A stretch of 64,000 nucleotides of DNA from NCBI GenBank assembly GCA_019359215.1, contig JAHHHS010000001.1, positions 124,001 through 188,000 on the forward strand, in the 5' to 3' direction. The notes beneath the pieces were generated by a model, which saw nothing but the letters and a program-made list of their open reading frames with translations, was not told where the DNA came from and did no database searches. Positions 1-8,776 of the stretch are shown piece by piece (position 1 is the first letter of the stretch; the number at the start of each line of letters is the position of its first letter). The position numbers were made by a program, and so were the translations under genes. This stretch comes from Nostoc indistinguendum CM1-VF10 (lineage in GTDB: Bacteria > Cyanobacteriota > Cyanobacteriia > Cyanobacteriales > Nostocaceae).

Positions 1-190
1 GGTAGAGAAATTTTGCTCAATAATCAGCTAAAATTTGAAAAATGTTCACTGATAACTGTTTGTTAATCAATTTTAGATTAGGCAGAAAATTAAGCTGATC
101 GCTTGCTTTTTTAAAGAACTAAAAGGGTAGTGACTGGCATTAATTTCTTTTCATCAAAAACTTTTTCAAACAAATTTGAGATTTAAAATT

Positions 191-233
191 TTGGATGTGG
201 GATTGTATCTAAAAAATCCCACATCCAAGTTTT
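191..233. terminator. Hairpin with T-run, probable terminator
   Basis: Perfect 13-bp arms (TTGGATGTGGGAT at 191-203 and its complement at 216-228) flank a 12-nt loop and are followed on the plus strand by GTTTTTT. It lies just past the stop codon of the minus-strand gene ending at 236, so it may end that transcript or act in both directions. The rest of positions 1-190 is AT-rich and shows no gene. Confidence 0.6.
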
Positions 234-235
234 TT

Positions 236-709
236 CTATGCAATATCAGGGGGTATCTGTTTAGGCGATCGCTGTTGTCTCAACTGTTTCTGCATGAGTT
301 TCTCTAGATCAGTTCGCCGAATTTCAACGGTATGAGTGGTCTTACCCGGCGTCTCCAAAAAAACGATACTATCTACGGGTTCCAATGCCACCAGTTGGAA
401 CAAAATATGGGTGACAGGAATAATTTTAGCTAGCATTTGAGGGTCAAGCCCAGCAGGGGAAATTAGAGAGACATCCTGTATGGTAGGAAAAGCGTAAATC
501 ACACGCTTTTCCAATCCTGAATTAGCACGATTGCTCAATGTAGTTAAAACCCAGCTTGACTCTGAATTTTGAAGAATATAGTACTGGGAGTAACGTAATT
601 TTTGAGCGATCGCTCTAAGGGCAGGAGCAATTGCTGCAATCAGATTTGGTGTTATACCATCGCGGGGTGCATTGTCAATCAGCAATTGAATTTGTGCTTC
701 TAAATCCAT
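236..709 (-). CDS. Conserved cyanobacterial hypothetical protein
   Basis: Encodes 157 residues from the ATG that gives MDLEAQIQLL. An in-frame ATG 39 bp upstream would add 13 residues of unlikely composition. I recognise no named domain. The protein is acidic, soluble and without a signal peptide or membrane segment, with an amphipathic helical N-terminus and a basic, Gln-rich C-terminus (KLMQKQLRQQRSPKQ). It is transcribed divergently from hetZ, so its 5' end and the hetZ control region share about 200 bp. The residue pattern looks like a real, conserved cyanobacterial protein, but no role can be inferred. A terminator-like hairpin follows the stop codon. Confidence 0.7.
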   Translation of the reverse strand: MDLEAQIQLLIDNAPRDGITPNLIAAIAPALRAIAQKLRYSQYYILQNSESSWVLTTLSNRANSGLEKRVIYAFPTIQDVSLISPAGLDPQMLAKIIPVTHILFQLVALEPVDSIVFLETPGKTTHTVEIRRTDLEKLMQKQLRQQRSPKQIPPDIA

Positions 710-909
710 AATGACTTGTATACGGCTCCTGGGTAATGGCAATAACATCTATCAAAGTGTGAACAATCCCATCCAAGTTGGGAATAATAAAATCAGCCAC
801 ATCCTCAATGTTGGATTGGTCTGCGTTTAGCTTATACGTAAAACTGAAGCCAATACCCACGTCGTACAGGTTGTATTTAAATACTTAGGGTCTTTTGAAA
901 ACCGAGACT

Positions 910-2115
910 ATGAATTCAGCCGCAACCGCAACTATTCCATCTGCAAATATTCTGGGAGAAAATTCTAAAGGCGTGGAGGTGATCTTTCAACTCCTATCCA
1001 GGGAGTTTCAACAATCAACCAAAGCTTCGGAACAGAATTGCCATGATGTAGCAACACGTATTACCACCGAAGTATATCGGATTTGCCATGAAAGCAAACG
1101 TATCCAAGCTTCTGGAACTGTAGAAAGCTCGGCGATGACCCTCGCTCGGCATCGGCTACAACAATGTCTCAGGTACTATCAGTTGGGTTCAAATCGGGGC
1201 AGGGTAGAATTACACAGCACTCTGAGTGCAATTATTTATCGATACATTAATCCGCCTCAGAAGCAATTGAGTTATCAAGGGCGACTGACTATAATTGAAG
1301 ATTTCTTACAGAGTTTTTATCTAGAAGCATTAAACGCCTTCCGCCGAGAAAATCAACTCGGTGCTACTTATCGCCCTCAGACACTTCTAGAATTGTCCGA
1401 GTACATGGCATTTACCGAGCGCTACGGCAAGCGACGCATTCCCTTACCAGGCCGTCAGCAGCAGCTAATTATCTTGCGGGCGCAAACTTTTTCTCAACAC
1501 CAGCCCCCAGAAACCAGCGTAGATATAGAACAAGCCGCAGAAGGCAGCAATAGTGAAGCCGATGGTTCTTGGGAAGAACCAGTAGTGCATCAATTGCGCT
1601 CCACAATGGCAACGCAAGCCGAACCCGAACCTGAAGAAGATACCTTGCGCTCCGTTGTGGTTACAGAATTAATGAATTATCTCGAAGAACGGCAACAATC
1701 TGACTGTGCTGATTACTTTTCCCTCCGCCTCCAGGATCTATCGGCACAGGAAATTGAGTCGATTTTAGGTTTAACTCCTCGTCAGAGAGATTATTTGCAG
1801 CAACGCTTCAAGTATCATTTGATTCGGTTTGCTTTATTACACCGTTGGGAATTGGTTCACGAGTGGCTGGAAGCCTCTTTGCATACCAATTTGGGTTTAA
1901 CTCCCCAGCAATGGCAAGTATATACAGCACAGCTGGACACTAAGCAACAATCTTTACTAGAGTTGAAGCAACAAGGACAAGCCGATGAAAAAATCGCAAA
2001 AACTTTAGGGCTGTCAATGGCACAACTTCAAAAACGATGGTTTAAGATTCTTGAGCAAGCTTGGGAAATTCGTAACTCATTAGTGTCCGGATCAGGTGCA
2101 TCTACTCATGAATAG
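910..2115 (+). CDS. hetZ: HetZ, heterocyst differentiation regulator
   Basis: Recognised as HetZ, a regulator of early heterocyst differentiation that in Anabaena is controlled by HetR and acts with patU. The product is 401 residues from ATG 910, the length I recall for the Anabaena protein. A TTG at 895 would add five residues (MKTET) and is less likely. The N-terminal 200 residues are helical and basic and read as highly conserved (for example RHRLQQCLRYYQLGSNRGRV). A Glu-rich linker lies near residues 200-245. The C-terminus contains sigma-factor-like helix-turn-helix stretches (LSAQEIESILGLTPRQRDYL, and AKTLGLSMAQLQKRW), which fits DNA binding. The 3' end overlaps patU by 8 bp, so the two genes are probably co-transcribed. 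The upstream spacer where a HetR site would be expected is short; I could not identify a site by eye. Confidence 0.88.
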   Translation: MNSAATATIPSANILGENSKGVEVIFQLLSREFQQSTKASEQNCHDVATRITTEVYRICHESKRIQASGTVESSAMTLARHRLQQCLRYYQLGSNRGRVELHSTLSAIIYRYINPPQKQLSYQGRLTIIEDFLQSFYLEALNAFRRENQLGATYRPQTLLELSEYMAFTERYGKRRIPLPGRQQQLIILRAQTFSQHQPPETSVDIEQAAEGSNSEADGSWEEPVVHQLRSTMATQAEPEPEEDTLRSVVVTELMNYLEERQQSDCADYFSLRLQDLSAQEIESILGLTPRQRDYLQQRFKYHLIRFALLHRWELVHEWLEASLHTNLGLTPQQWQVYTAQLDTKQQSLLELKQQGQADEKIAKTLGLSMAQLQKRWFKILEQAWEIRNSLVSGSGASTHE

Positions 2116-3085
2116 TGACTCAGAATCCTTACAATCTCAGTGTCTCGGTTGGTTATTGACAGATGATGTCAAAAATACCGAGCAATCTGTAGAATGTGAG
2201 GAAAATGACGGGGTAAAAAAACTCCTCAATGAAGCCACTGCTTCAAAAAGCAGTGAGCCAAAATTGGGAGGAACGCCCCAGACCTTTAAATTGGGAGAAA
2301 TTCCTACTGTGCAAGATCGTTTCCAAGCCGTCCTTAAGCGCCGGTTACAAATCCAAGTCCAAGAACACCCACCCTTATTTCCCTGGGAAACACAATTAAT
2401 CGACTATCCCGATTTTGTTGACGAGCCGTCAATGACGCTCGTTCCTAGCTGGGGGTGGATGGTACAACAGTCGAAGCTGAATCTGCCACGTCCTTTACCG
2501 GAGAGAGTTTTTCAGCAATTACTGGAAAAATGTCAAGCGATGGTGACATCTTCCGTGCCTCTGGGAGCAAAATTAGTTCAAGTGGTGGAGAACTTTTTCC
2601 CTAACGAGTCTCAAGCACTCAACGATATAGCTGGATTGGTGCTAAGAAGCACCTATCGGTCTGTAAGTACTCTGGAGACAATTCCCAATATTCAGAGCGA
2701 TTATTCAGATTTACAACCGCGTCAACAAATGGCTTTGTCGTTGCTAGCAGCTAAACAACTGCTGGAAAATTTGACTCTACCACTTTCAGCAATCAGTCCA
2801 GTGGTAGAAAGACAATGGCTAACCACTGTCGGTAATTTAGACATCAGAGTAGAGTATCAGTCTGTAGGTAAACTTACAAAGTTACTTGTTCAGGCTGAGT
2901 TACCTGTTAAAGGAACTTTGGCACTTCGGGGAAGTGGCACCTTAGCAATGGCAACATCTTCGACTTCGGGATACTTAAGTGTGGAGTTAGGCTGCGAACA
3001 ACTTAGCCCAACTTATACCCTGGAAGTTGAGTTTCCAGAAATAGACCAACAGCCGCTTTTGTTTGTCATTAATCTCACTATGTAA
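2108..3085 (+). CDS. patU: PatU, heterocyst pattern-formation protein
   Basis: Lies immediately after hetZ, with its ATG inside the end of hetZ (ATGAATAG). This is the arrangement known for hetZ-patU in heterocystous cyanobacteria, where PatU affects heterocyst spacing. The product has 325 residues. The N-terminal ~75 residues are acidic and probably disordered; a central part (about 85-150) has an FPWETQLIDYPDF stretch; the C-terminal ~100 residues look beta-rich. In Anabaena PCC 7120 the gene is split into patU5 and patU3; here it is one uninterrupted frame, as in Nostoc punctiforme. A GTG at 2096 would add four residues (MHLL) and is less likely. Identification rests mainly on position plus recollection of the family. 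Confidence 0.8.
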   Translation: MNSDSESLQSQCLGWLLTDDVKNTEQSVECEENDGVKKLLNEATASKSSEPKLGGTPQTFKLGEIPTVQDRFQAVLKRRLQIQVQEHPPLFPWETQLIDYPDFVDEPSMTLVPSWGWMVQQSKLNLPRPLPERVFQQLLEKCQAMVTSSVPLGAKLVQVVENFFPNESQALNDIAGLVLRSTYRSVSTLETIPNIQSDYSDLQPRQQMALSLLAAKQLLENLTLPLSAISPVVERQWLTTVGNLDIRVEYQSVGKLTKLLVQAELPVKGTLALRGSGTLAMATSSTSGYLSVELGCEQLSPTYTLEVEFPEIDQQPLLFVINLTM

Positions 3086-3502
3086 CCTTAATTGCCACCG
3101 CTAGTACGTAATGCTGAATATCTTAAGGTAACCATTGCCTAACTGTTGCCTTGTAGCTTTTTCGTCCTCTCGACACTATTAGCAACAGGGTGCTTAGTTA
3201 TATCGTTTGCGGAACTTAAGGCGTGGTTACAACTAACCAGTAGGAGTAGACTTACCCTCTACCTCATAATTGATTTTTTGTGGGTATTCGTCAGTCCACT
3301 TGGTTAGTAACCAAGCCTGGAGAACGAGTTAATTTCTTGTATTGTGCTGATTTCGCCTCGCCTTTATTTTACCGAGACACCATTTTTTCACAACGGATTT
3401 ATTCGTTTGTGTTGTTTTTTATACAAATTTATGTTCACTCTTGCCGTTACAGGTCGCGGTAACGTCATATCATGTTTGCTTGATTACTTATTTAACTTGG
3501 AG
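3086..3502. other. Intergenic region, no gene seen
   Basis: About 415 bp between patU and the dispersed repeat at 3503. Open frames here are short, lack ribosome binding sites and run into the repeat. A short inverted motif GGTTAGTAACC occurs near 3303. I see no RNA gene or strong terminator. Confidence 0.5.
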
Positions 3503-3584
3503 AACCTCACCCTGGTTTTGCTTGTGCAAAACCTGTCCCTTTCCTTACTAAGGAGAGGGATGTCCGATAGGACAGGGTAAGGTT
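3503..3584. repeat. Dispersed clover-leaf palindrome (AACCTCACCC family)
   Basis: Outer arms AACCTCACCCTG and CAGGGTAAGGTT pair with one mismatch. Inside are three smaller hairpins: GTTTTGC/GCAAAAC, CCCTTTCCTTA/CTAAGGAGAGGG and TGTCC/GGACA. A second member with the same outer arms lies at 30691-30763. The form matches Nostoc dispersed palindromic repeats. Confidence 0.7.
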
Positions 3585-3820
3585 TTTCTTTTGCTTTTGT
3601 GTTTCTCTGGCGCAGAGTCTTCGTCAAAAGAAGCGAAGCAAAGGTTGATAACAGGGTTTTGAAACTCCTGCAAGGGCTTTAATTTGTAAAAATAGGCGCT
3701 AAACCTTCATAGATGCTTAAAGGCAGGATAAGAAAGCTTCCTGTAACGGGAATACTTTAAAGTAGGACAAACAGTTTTGTCTTCAGTATTGTTTCCGTGG
3801 GATTTTCACTTAGACTCGAA

Positions 3821-6240
3821 ATGCTTAACTTATCCAGGATGAATCGGTTTTGGCGTGTCCCTGTAGGTAATTTCTGGCGGCAAAATCCGCAGCGATCGCC
3901 TTTGATAGAAGTAGAAGATTCAATTTCCTTGCGGGTGCTGGTGCTAGCCTTGGTTGTTTTGGGAATTGTAGCGACGGATATCGCTGCTGAAACTTCATTC
4001 AGTTTTTGGGCGTTACCCCTGAGTATAGTGGGTGCGATTTGGAGTTACTATAGTCGCCGCGATGCCAATGTTGCAGTTAAATTTTGCATCGCCATAGGGA
4101 TGTTAGTAGCACTGGGTGCTTTCTTTGGGCGGTTAGTGGGAGAGTTGAATGATACACGGTTGGGTTTGGCAGAGTTATTAATTCAACTCCAGGTGTTGCA
4201 TAGCTTTGATACACCCCGCCGGAAGAATTTGGGCTATTCGATCGTTATAGGACTAATTTTATTGGGTGTGGCAGCAACGCTAAGTCAGACTTTAGCATTT
4301 GCACCTGTGCTGCTGTTATTTTTAGCGATCGCTCTACCAACTTTAGTACTAGATTATCGCTCACGCTTGGGTTTGCAGCCATTAAAAACTCAAAAGGAAA
4401 AATCCAATAAGAAGAGTTCCTCAATTCTTAATTTTAAATTTTTAATTCTGACTTTTTTGCTAATTCTCGGTCTGGGACTAGCAATTTTTGCTGTTTTACC
4501 CAGATTTCCTGGCTATCAGTTACGGAATTTTCCTGTAAGTTCTCCTATTCAAGTAAAAGGCAGTTTCACTGGACGTAGTATTATAAATCCCGGTTATGTC
4601 CGCCAAGGTAAAGGTGATAATCAAGGCAGTGGTACGGGACAAAATCAAAATGGTCAACCAGGTAAAGTAGATAATAATTTTTATTACGGTTTTAATAGCC
4701 AAATTAACCAAAACCTGCGGGGCGAGATGAAACCTAAAGTTGTGATGCGGGTGCGATCGCAAGCTGAGGGTTTTTGGCGAGTTCTAGGATTTGACCGTTA
4801 TACGGGTAAAGGATGGGAAGTATCGCGTAATGAAGAAGTTACAACCATCAAGCGAGCGCCTTGGTCTTACCAAATTTTCCTAAACCGACCTCTGATTACT
4901 GGTAAAACCCAAGAGATAGTCCAAACTTATACAGTAGTGGCGGATTTGCCTAACCTAATTCCGGCGATGGCTTATCCCAAAGAGATTTACTTTCCGACAC
5001 CGATGATCGCGGTTGATACAGAAAATGGATTGCGATCGCCTGTGGAATTATCAGAAGGACTTACTTACACAGTAGTGTCTGAAGTACCATACCGCGATCG
5101 CACCTTATTAGGTAAAGCTTTTACTAATTATCCCCAACAGATTAAGAAGCATTATCTGCAAATTCCTCCCGAAATTGCCGAAAAAGTCCGGCAACGTACC
5201 GAAGAAATTCTTGCTAACTACAATCGTGAACGAGTCGCAAAGTCTTCTAAAAGCCTAGATTCAGCTTATGAAAAGACTCTCTACCTAGCCCAATACCTGA
5301 AGCAACACTACTCCATTCCCCAAAATCCCTTCGATTTGCCTTATTTGGGAGAAAAAGATGACTTAGTAGAAGCTTTTTTATTCAAATATAAAGGTGGTTA
5401 TCCCGACCACTTCTCAACAGTTCTGACGGTAATGTTGCGTTCCATTGGTATCCCAGCGCGGTTAGTAGCAGGGTTTAGTTCAGGAGAATTTAATCCATTT
5501 ACAGGGCTATATGTTGTCCGTAATACTGATGCTTATGCGATGACGGAAGTATATTTTCCGAAATATGGCTGGTTTGCCTTTGACCCGATTCCGAATCATC
5601 CCTTGATACCTCCATCAGTAGAAGATACTCAGACTTTTAGCGTGTTGCGCCAGTTGTGGCACTGGGTTGCTGGATGGCTACCATCTCCAGTGACAGGTTT
5701 TTTGAATAATGTTTTTGAGACAATATTTAGGTGGGTAGTTAGAGCGATCGCTTGGTTTTTAGCTTTACAGCGCTTCCGGCTATTATGCAATATAGTTTTC
5801 TCCTTGCTCTTCTCCTATCATCGCTTTCAGCTTTTAGGATGTACCTCATAGCTGCCGTAAGTGCTGTATTCTCTCAAGGTTGGTTTGGCGTATTGACTGG
5901 CTTAATTTTGACAACTATAGTAGCTTTCTTCGGTTGGCTGGGTTGGGGTCAGTGGCAAGAGTGGCGAAACCGCCGATGGTTAAAGAAATTGCCAGCAATG
6001 GAGAGCCTTTATCAACAAATGTTGCAATGGACAACCCAAAAAGGTTTAGGTAAACATCCAGCACAAACACCTTTAGAGTATGCCAGAGGATCATACGAGC
6101 ATCATGCCCCAGCAACTGCTGAGGTAATAGATGAGATTAGCCAAGCCTATGTTAGTTGGCGTTATGGTGGTCATGCTCCTAACTTGAGGCGGCTGCGGCA
6201 AAGATGGCAAGGTATCAAAAAGACTGCTAAGGACTTGTAA
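3821..6240 (+). pseudogene. TgpA-like transglutaminase-domain membrane protein, split by a 101-bp insertion
   Basis: The gene has N-terminal membrane helices (roughly residues 35-165, plus one near 210-225), a periplasmic transglutaminase-like core and a C-terminal membrane helix with a DUF4129-like cytoplasmic tail. The frame opened at 3821 runs off at 5851, and the tail is read in another frame from about 5869. Removing 5768-5868 joins AIAWFLAL directly to FSQGWFGV and restores one 772-codon frame, the usual length for this family. The insertion is therefore a recent disruption or, less likely, a sequencing artefact. The transglutaminase Cys and His both appear substituted: GYPDHF where GxCxHF is usual, and DAYA where DAHA is usual, so the ancestral protein was probably already non-catalytic. 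The start is uncertain (GTG 3797, ATG 3821 or ATG 3839). Confidence 0.85.
5768..5868. mobile_element. 101-bp MITE with TA target duplication
   Basis: The insert begins CAGCGCTTCCGGC and ends GCCGTAAGTGCTG, which are imperfect inverted repeats. It is bounded by TA at 5766-5767 and 5867-5868, as expected of IS630/Tc1-mariner-type elements. It encodes nothing. Excision of exactly one TA plus the element restores the host gene's reading frame, which fixes its borders. Its length of 101 bp (not a multiple of 3) explains the frameshift. Confidence 0.85.
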
Positions 6241-6378
6241 AATCTTCCTTTCTCTGCTTCTTCTGCGTTTGGAGTGGTTAATAATAAGTAATTTATTGAA
6301 CCGCAGAGGCACAGAGAACACAGAGATAAAATATTAGAGAGGAATTGATTTTCGAGAGGTTAATCTTTATGACCTCAC

Positions 6379-6723
6379 TTAGAGGTACAAAATTGTTCGC
6401 AGTCCTTCATCTATTTCTTCTTGTAAATGTTCTGGTAACGAACCAACGCGCTCTACTAAAAACCTTTTGTCAACAGTAAAAATTTGAGACACATTAGCTA
6501 CAGAATCTCTGGGTAAACCTGTAGCTTCATGCGCTAACAAAACATTGCCTGGTGCTTGTGCTAACAGAGTGTTAGAGGTAATGATTACGACAATTACGGT
6601 GCTGATACGACTTTGAGTAAAAATATCATCTTGAACAATCAAAATAGGGCGACGATACCCAGGTTCTGAACCGAGTGGTTCAGGTAAATTTGCCCACCAA
6701 ATATCTCCGCGATACACTACCAA
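6379..6723 (-). CDS. MazF/PemK-family endoribonuclease toxin
   Basis: A 114-residue protein with the PemK/MazF pattern: N-terminal YRGDIWWANLPEPLGSEPG, then RRPILIVQDD, a central VVIITSNT strand, and the C-terminal DKRFLVERVGSL with HLQEEIDEGL helix. Family members cleave mRNA in a sequence-dependent way and are neutralised by a small antitoxin. It overlaps the upstream antitoxin gene (6717-6953) by 7 bp, so the pair is one transcript with antitoxin first, as is typical. The length is normal for the family and I see no missing motif. Its cleavage sequence cannot be read from the gene. Confidence 0.9.
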   Translation of the reverse strand: MVVYRGDIWWANLPEPLGSEPGYRRPILIVQDDIFTQSRISTVIVVIITSNTLLAQAPGNVLLAHEATGLPRDSVANVSQIFTVDKRFLVERVGSLPEHLQEEIDEGLRTILYL

Positions 6724-6953
6724 TCCTCACGCGGTAAGGACATAAATTGTAACTTTGCCAATACTGGATCTAGTTCAGAGGACTCTTCAGAATAAACTGT
6801 ATTCAGTTGGTTCAACATCTGATTCCGGTTGTACTTCCGCAAATATGCTTTCAAAGCTTTTGTGTAAAGTTCACTACGAGATACCCCTAACTCTCTAGCG
6901 AGTGCTTCTGCCTCTTCAAAAACTGAATCTGGAAGCGAAATTGCAGTTTTCAT
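6717..6953 (-). CDS. Ribbon-helix-helix antitoxin of the MazEF-like pair
   Basis: A 78-residue protein beginning MKTAISLPDSVFEEAEALAR, a ribbon-helix-helix (CopG/Arc-type) DNA-binding start, followed by GVSRSELYTKALKAYL. The remaining ~38 residues are acidic and flexible and would bind and block the toxin. It overlaps the toxin gene downstream by 7 bp. Autoregulation of the promoter at about 6955-7010 by the complex is expected for such pairs but is inferred. Addiction or stress roles are both possible. Confidence 0.85.
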   Translation of the reverse strand: MKTAISLPDSVFEEAEALARELGVSRSELYTKALKAYLRKYNRNQMLNQLNTVYSEESSELDPVLAKLQFMSLPREDW

Positions 6954-7018
6954 AACTCTGCTGCTTTTGGTCAGTATGCTTTTAGTTATACCCTAGTTAT
7001 ACCAATTTCAAATGTTTA

Positions 7019-7699
7019 TTAGCTGTTATTTTGGATTTCGTCTAACTTGGCACGTACTGCCTGAATATCCTGCCACATCAACCATTTAGGCGCGCCTCTT
7101 TCTTTAGAGGGGTTACGCAGCAAGTAGGAAGGATGAAAAATTGGCATACATAAACGCCCTTCCCACTCTAGCCACTGTCCGCGAATTTTCGTAATTCCCC
7201 GCTTATCGCCAGTGATGCCTTTGACAGCAGTTGCACCTGTTAACAAAATTATTTTGGGATCAACTAGGCGAATTTGTTCTAGTAAGTAGGGTAGACAAGC
7301 CGCCACTTCTGTTGGAGTAGGAACTCTATTATCTGGGGGACGACATTTGTTGATGTTGGCAATGTATACATCTTGTTCAGTAGTCAAATTTACAGATGCC
7401 AGAATTTTTTCCAACAACTGCCCCGATCTGCCTACAAATGGTAAACCTGTTTCATCTTCATTTTGACCAGGCGCTTCCCCTATAACCATAATTGGAGCTT
7501 TTAGATTACCGCGTCCAACAACAGCATGAGTGCGAGTGTCTCCCAATGGACAACGGTGGCAGCTATTGCAATGCTGTGCCAATTCCGTCATATCAGAATA
7601 AGTTCCCGGAGCGATCGCAATTTTAGCGTCTGTGGGAATCAGTTCTCGTTGGTTAAGGGTTGAATCGTCGAAGAGGCTGAGTTGGGTTTCGCTGCTCAT
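7019..7699 (-). CDS. Type-4 uracil-DNA glycosylase, Fe-S
   Basis: A 226-residue family 4 uracil-DNA glycosylase, which removes uracil from DNA arising by cytosine deamination. Key motifs: C47xxC50 (SCHRC) plus Cys in NKCRPPDNR and AACLPYL, the likely [4Fe-4S] ligands; GEAPGQNEDETGLPFVGRSG as the active-site/uracil-binding motif; and HPSYLLRNP near the C-terminus. The N-terminal ~35 residues are a variable extension containing QLSLFDD, which resembles a clamp-binding peptide (QxxLFD), though that is inference. The gene stands alone, with the divergent phosphoribosyltransferase 190 bp upstream. Confidence 0.92.
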   Translation of the reverse strand: MSSETQLSLFDDSTLNQRELIPTDAKIAIAPGTYSDMTELAQHCNSCHRCPLGDTRTHAVVGRGNLKAPIMVIGEAPGQNEDETGLPFVGRSGQLLEKILASVNLTTEQDVYIANINKCRPPDNRVPTPTEVAACLPYLLEQIRLVDPKIILLTGATAVKGITGDKRGITKIRGQWLEWEGRLCMPIFHPSYLLRNPSKERGAPKWLMWQDIQAVRAKLDEIQNNS

Positions 7700-7891
7700 G
7701 AAAATTAGGATTTTGGTATCAGCACCATCTGTCTTATCTGAGTTAAATACTGCTCTATTTGGAGATTTATCAAGATAAATAGACTTTTGCTGAATACTTA
7801 ATTATTTATACAAATCTTATTGTATCAGTTAATTTGAGACAAAATTCAGTCATGATAAAAGCAATGCCGTCCTAATATGCTGGGGGAAACT

Positions 7892-8590
7892 ATGTCACAT
7901 ACCCCACTTTTTGCTGATCGCACCCATGCGGGTGAAGAATTGGCGCGAGTGATTCATGATGTTTTGACTCAGCAAACTATTGATTCTGGGGTAAAGCCTG
8001 TACCAATTGTTTATGCTTTGCCAAGAGGGGGTATACCAGTGGCAGCACCAATAGCCCGTCTTTTGGATTGTCCGTTAACAATTGTGGTGGCGAAAAAGAT
8101 CAGTCATCCAGAAAACCCAGAGTTAGCAATTGGTGCAGTCACTACTTTTGGAAATGTTCTTTGGACTGAGCAAAAGCTATTTCGGTCTAAACATGATGCG
8201 CGGGGGCGAGAAGTAGCTTTAAATAAAGCAATCAACCAAGCTAAGTCTCTTGAGGCTCAATTAATTCCTGCTTGTCCGCAGGTGAATGCCAAGAATGCTA
8301 CGGTGATTTTAGTTGATGATGGCATTGCTACAGGTATGACAATAGCGGTAGCGGCAACTGCTATCAAAACCCTTTCTCCAGCAGCAGTTTGGCTATGTAC
8401 TCCAGTAGCGCCACAAACATTGTTACCTTGGTTAGAACAGTGGGGTGATCGCACAATTGTTTTGGAAACACCAGAACCTTTTTGGAGTGTGAGTAATTTT
8501 TACGCACAATTTCCCCAAGTAGATACATTAGAAGCTCTTGAATATCTCCAGCAACAAAAGACAATGGGAGGAATGGATTTATGCGAATAA
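7892..8590 (+). CDS. Phosphoribosyltransferase-domain protein
   Basis: A 232-residue type I phosphoribosyltransferase-fold protein. The PRPP-binding signature is VILVDDGIATGMT, with the upstream YALPRGGIPVAAPIA and VVAKKISHP segments typical of the stand-alone family related to bacterial 'predicted phosphoribosyltransferases'. The substrate is unknown. The start at 7892 (MSHTPLF) is preferred to the ATG at 7877 because GGGGG lies a few bases upstream of 7892. No operon partner is evident: the next gene is convergent. Confidence 0.85.
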   Translation: MSHTPLFADRTHAGEELARVIHDVLTQQTIDSGVKPVPIVYALPRGGIPVAAPIARLLDCPLTIVVAKKISHPENPELAIGAVTTFGNVLWTEQKLFRSKHDARGREVALNKAINQAKSLEAQLIPACPQVNAKNATVILVDDGIATGMTIAVAATAIKTLSPAAVWLCTPVAPQTLLPWLEQWGDRTIVLETPEPFWSVSNFYAQFPQVDTLEALEYLQQQKTMGGMDLCE

Positions 8591-8650
8591 TTTTAATTTT
8601 TGAATGAGTGAATTTTAAATTTTTACTCTGCCTTACTTTTGCCTTACTTT

Positions 8651-8776
8651 TTAAGTATTTTGAGATGTTCCTTGCTGATATTGCATAGCTTTGGCATAAT
8701 CACCCAAGGCGTAACAAGCGACTCTCAGACTGGCAAGAGCTTGTTCTTCACTGCGGCTGTCTTTGATATTCCTAGC
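8651..8776 (-). pseudogene. Read-through remnant of the TPR gene
   Basis: Forty-one sense codons in frame with, and directly after, the TGA at 8777-8779, encoding a further TPR-like unit (ACYALGDYAKAMQYQQ) before a TAA. It marks the former 3' end of the gene. Confidence 0.75.

Noticed and set aside
675..860. Minus-strand 61-codon frame beside hetZ (GIGFSFTYKLNADQSNIEDVADF)
   Set aside because: It looks protein-like, but it overlaps the hypothetical gene 236-709 in another frame, starts with GTG, has no ribosome-binding site and is closed by a stop just upstream. At best a relic.
3280..3580. Two overlapping plus-strand frames after patU
   Set aside because: No ribosome-binding site, no recognisable protein, and the second runs into a dispersed palindrome.
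3740..3755. NtcA-like site GTA..TAC upstream of the transglutaminase-like gene
   Set aside because: The spacing is 7 instead of 8, and no supporting promoter element is evident.
5752..6240. Apparent separate gene for a small membrane protein
   Set aside because: Its first ~40 codons are MITE sequence; the rest is the out-of-frame C-terminus of the interrupted transglutaminase-like gene.
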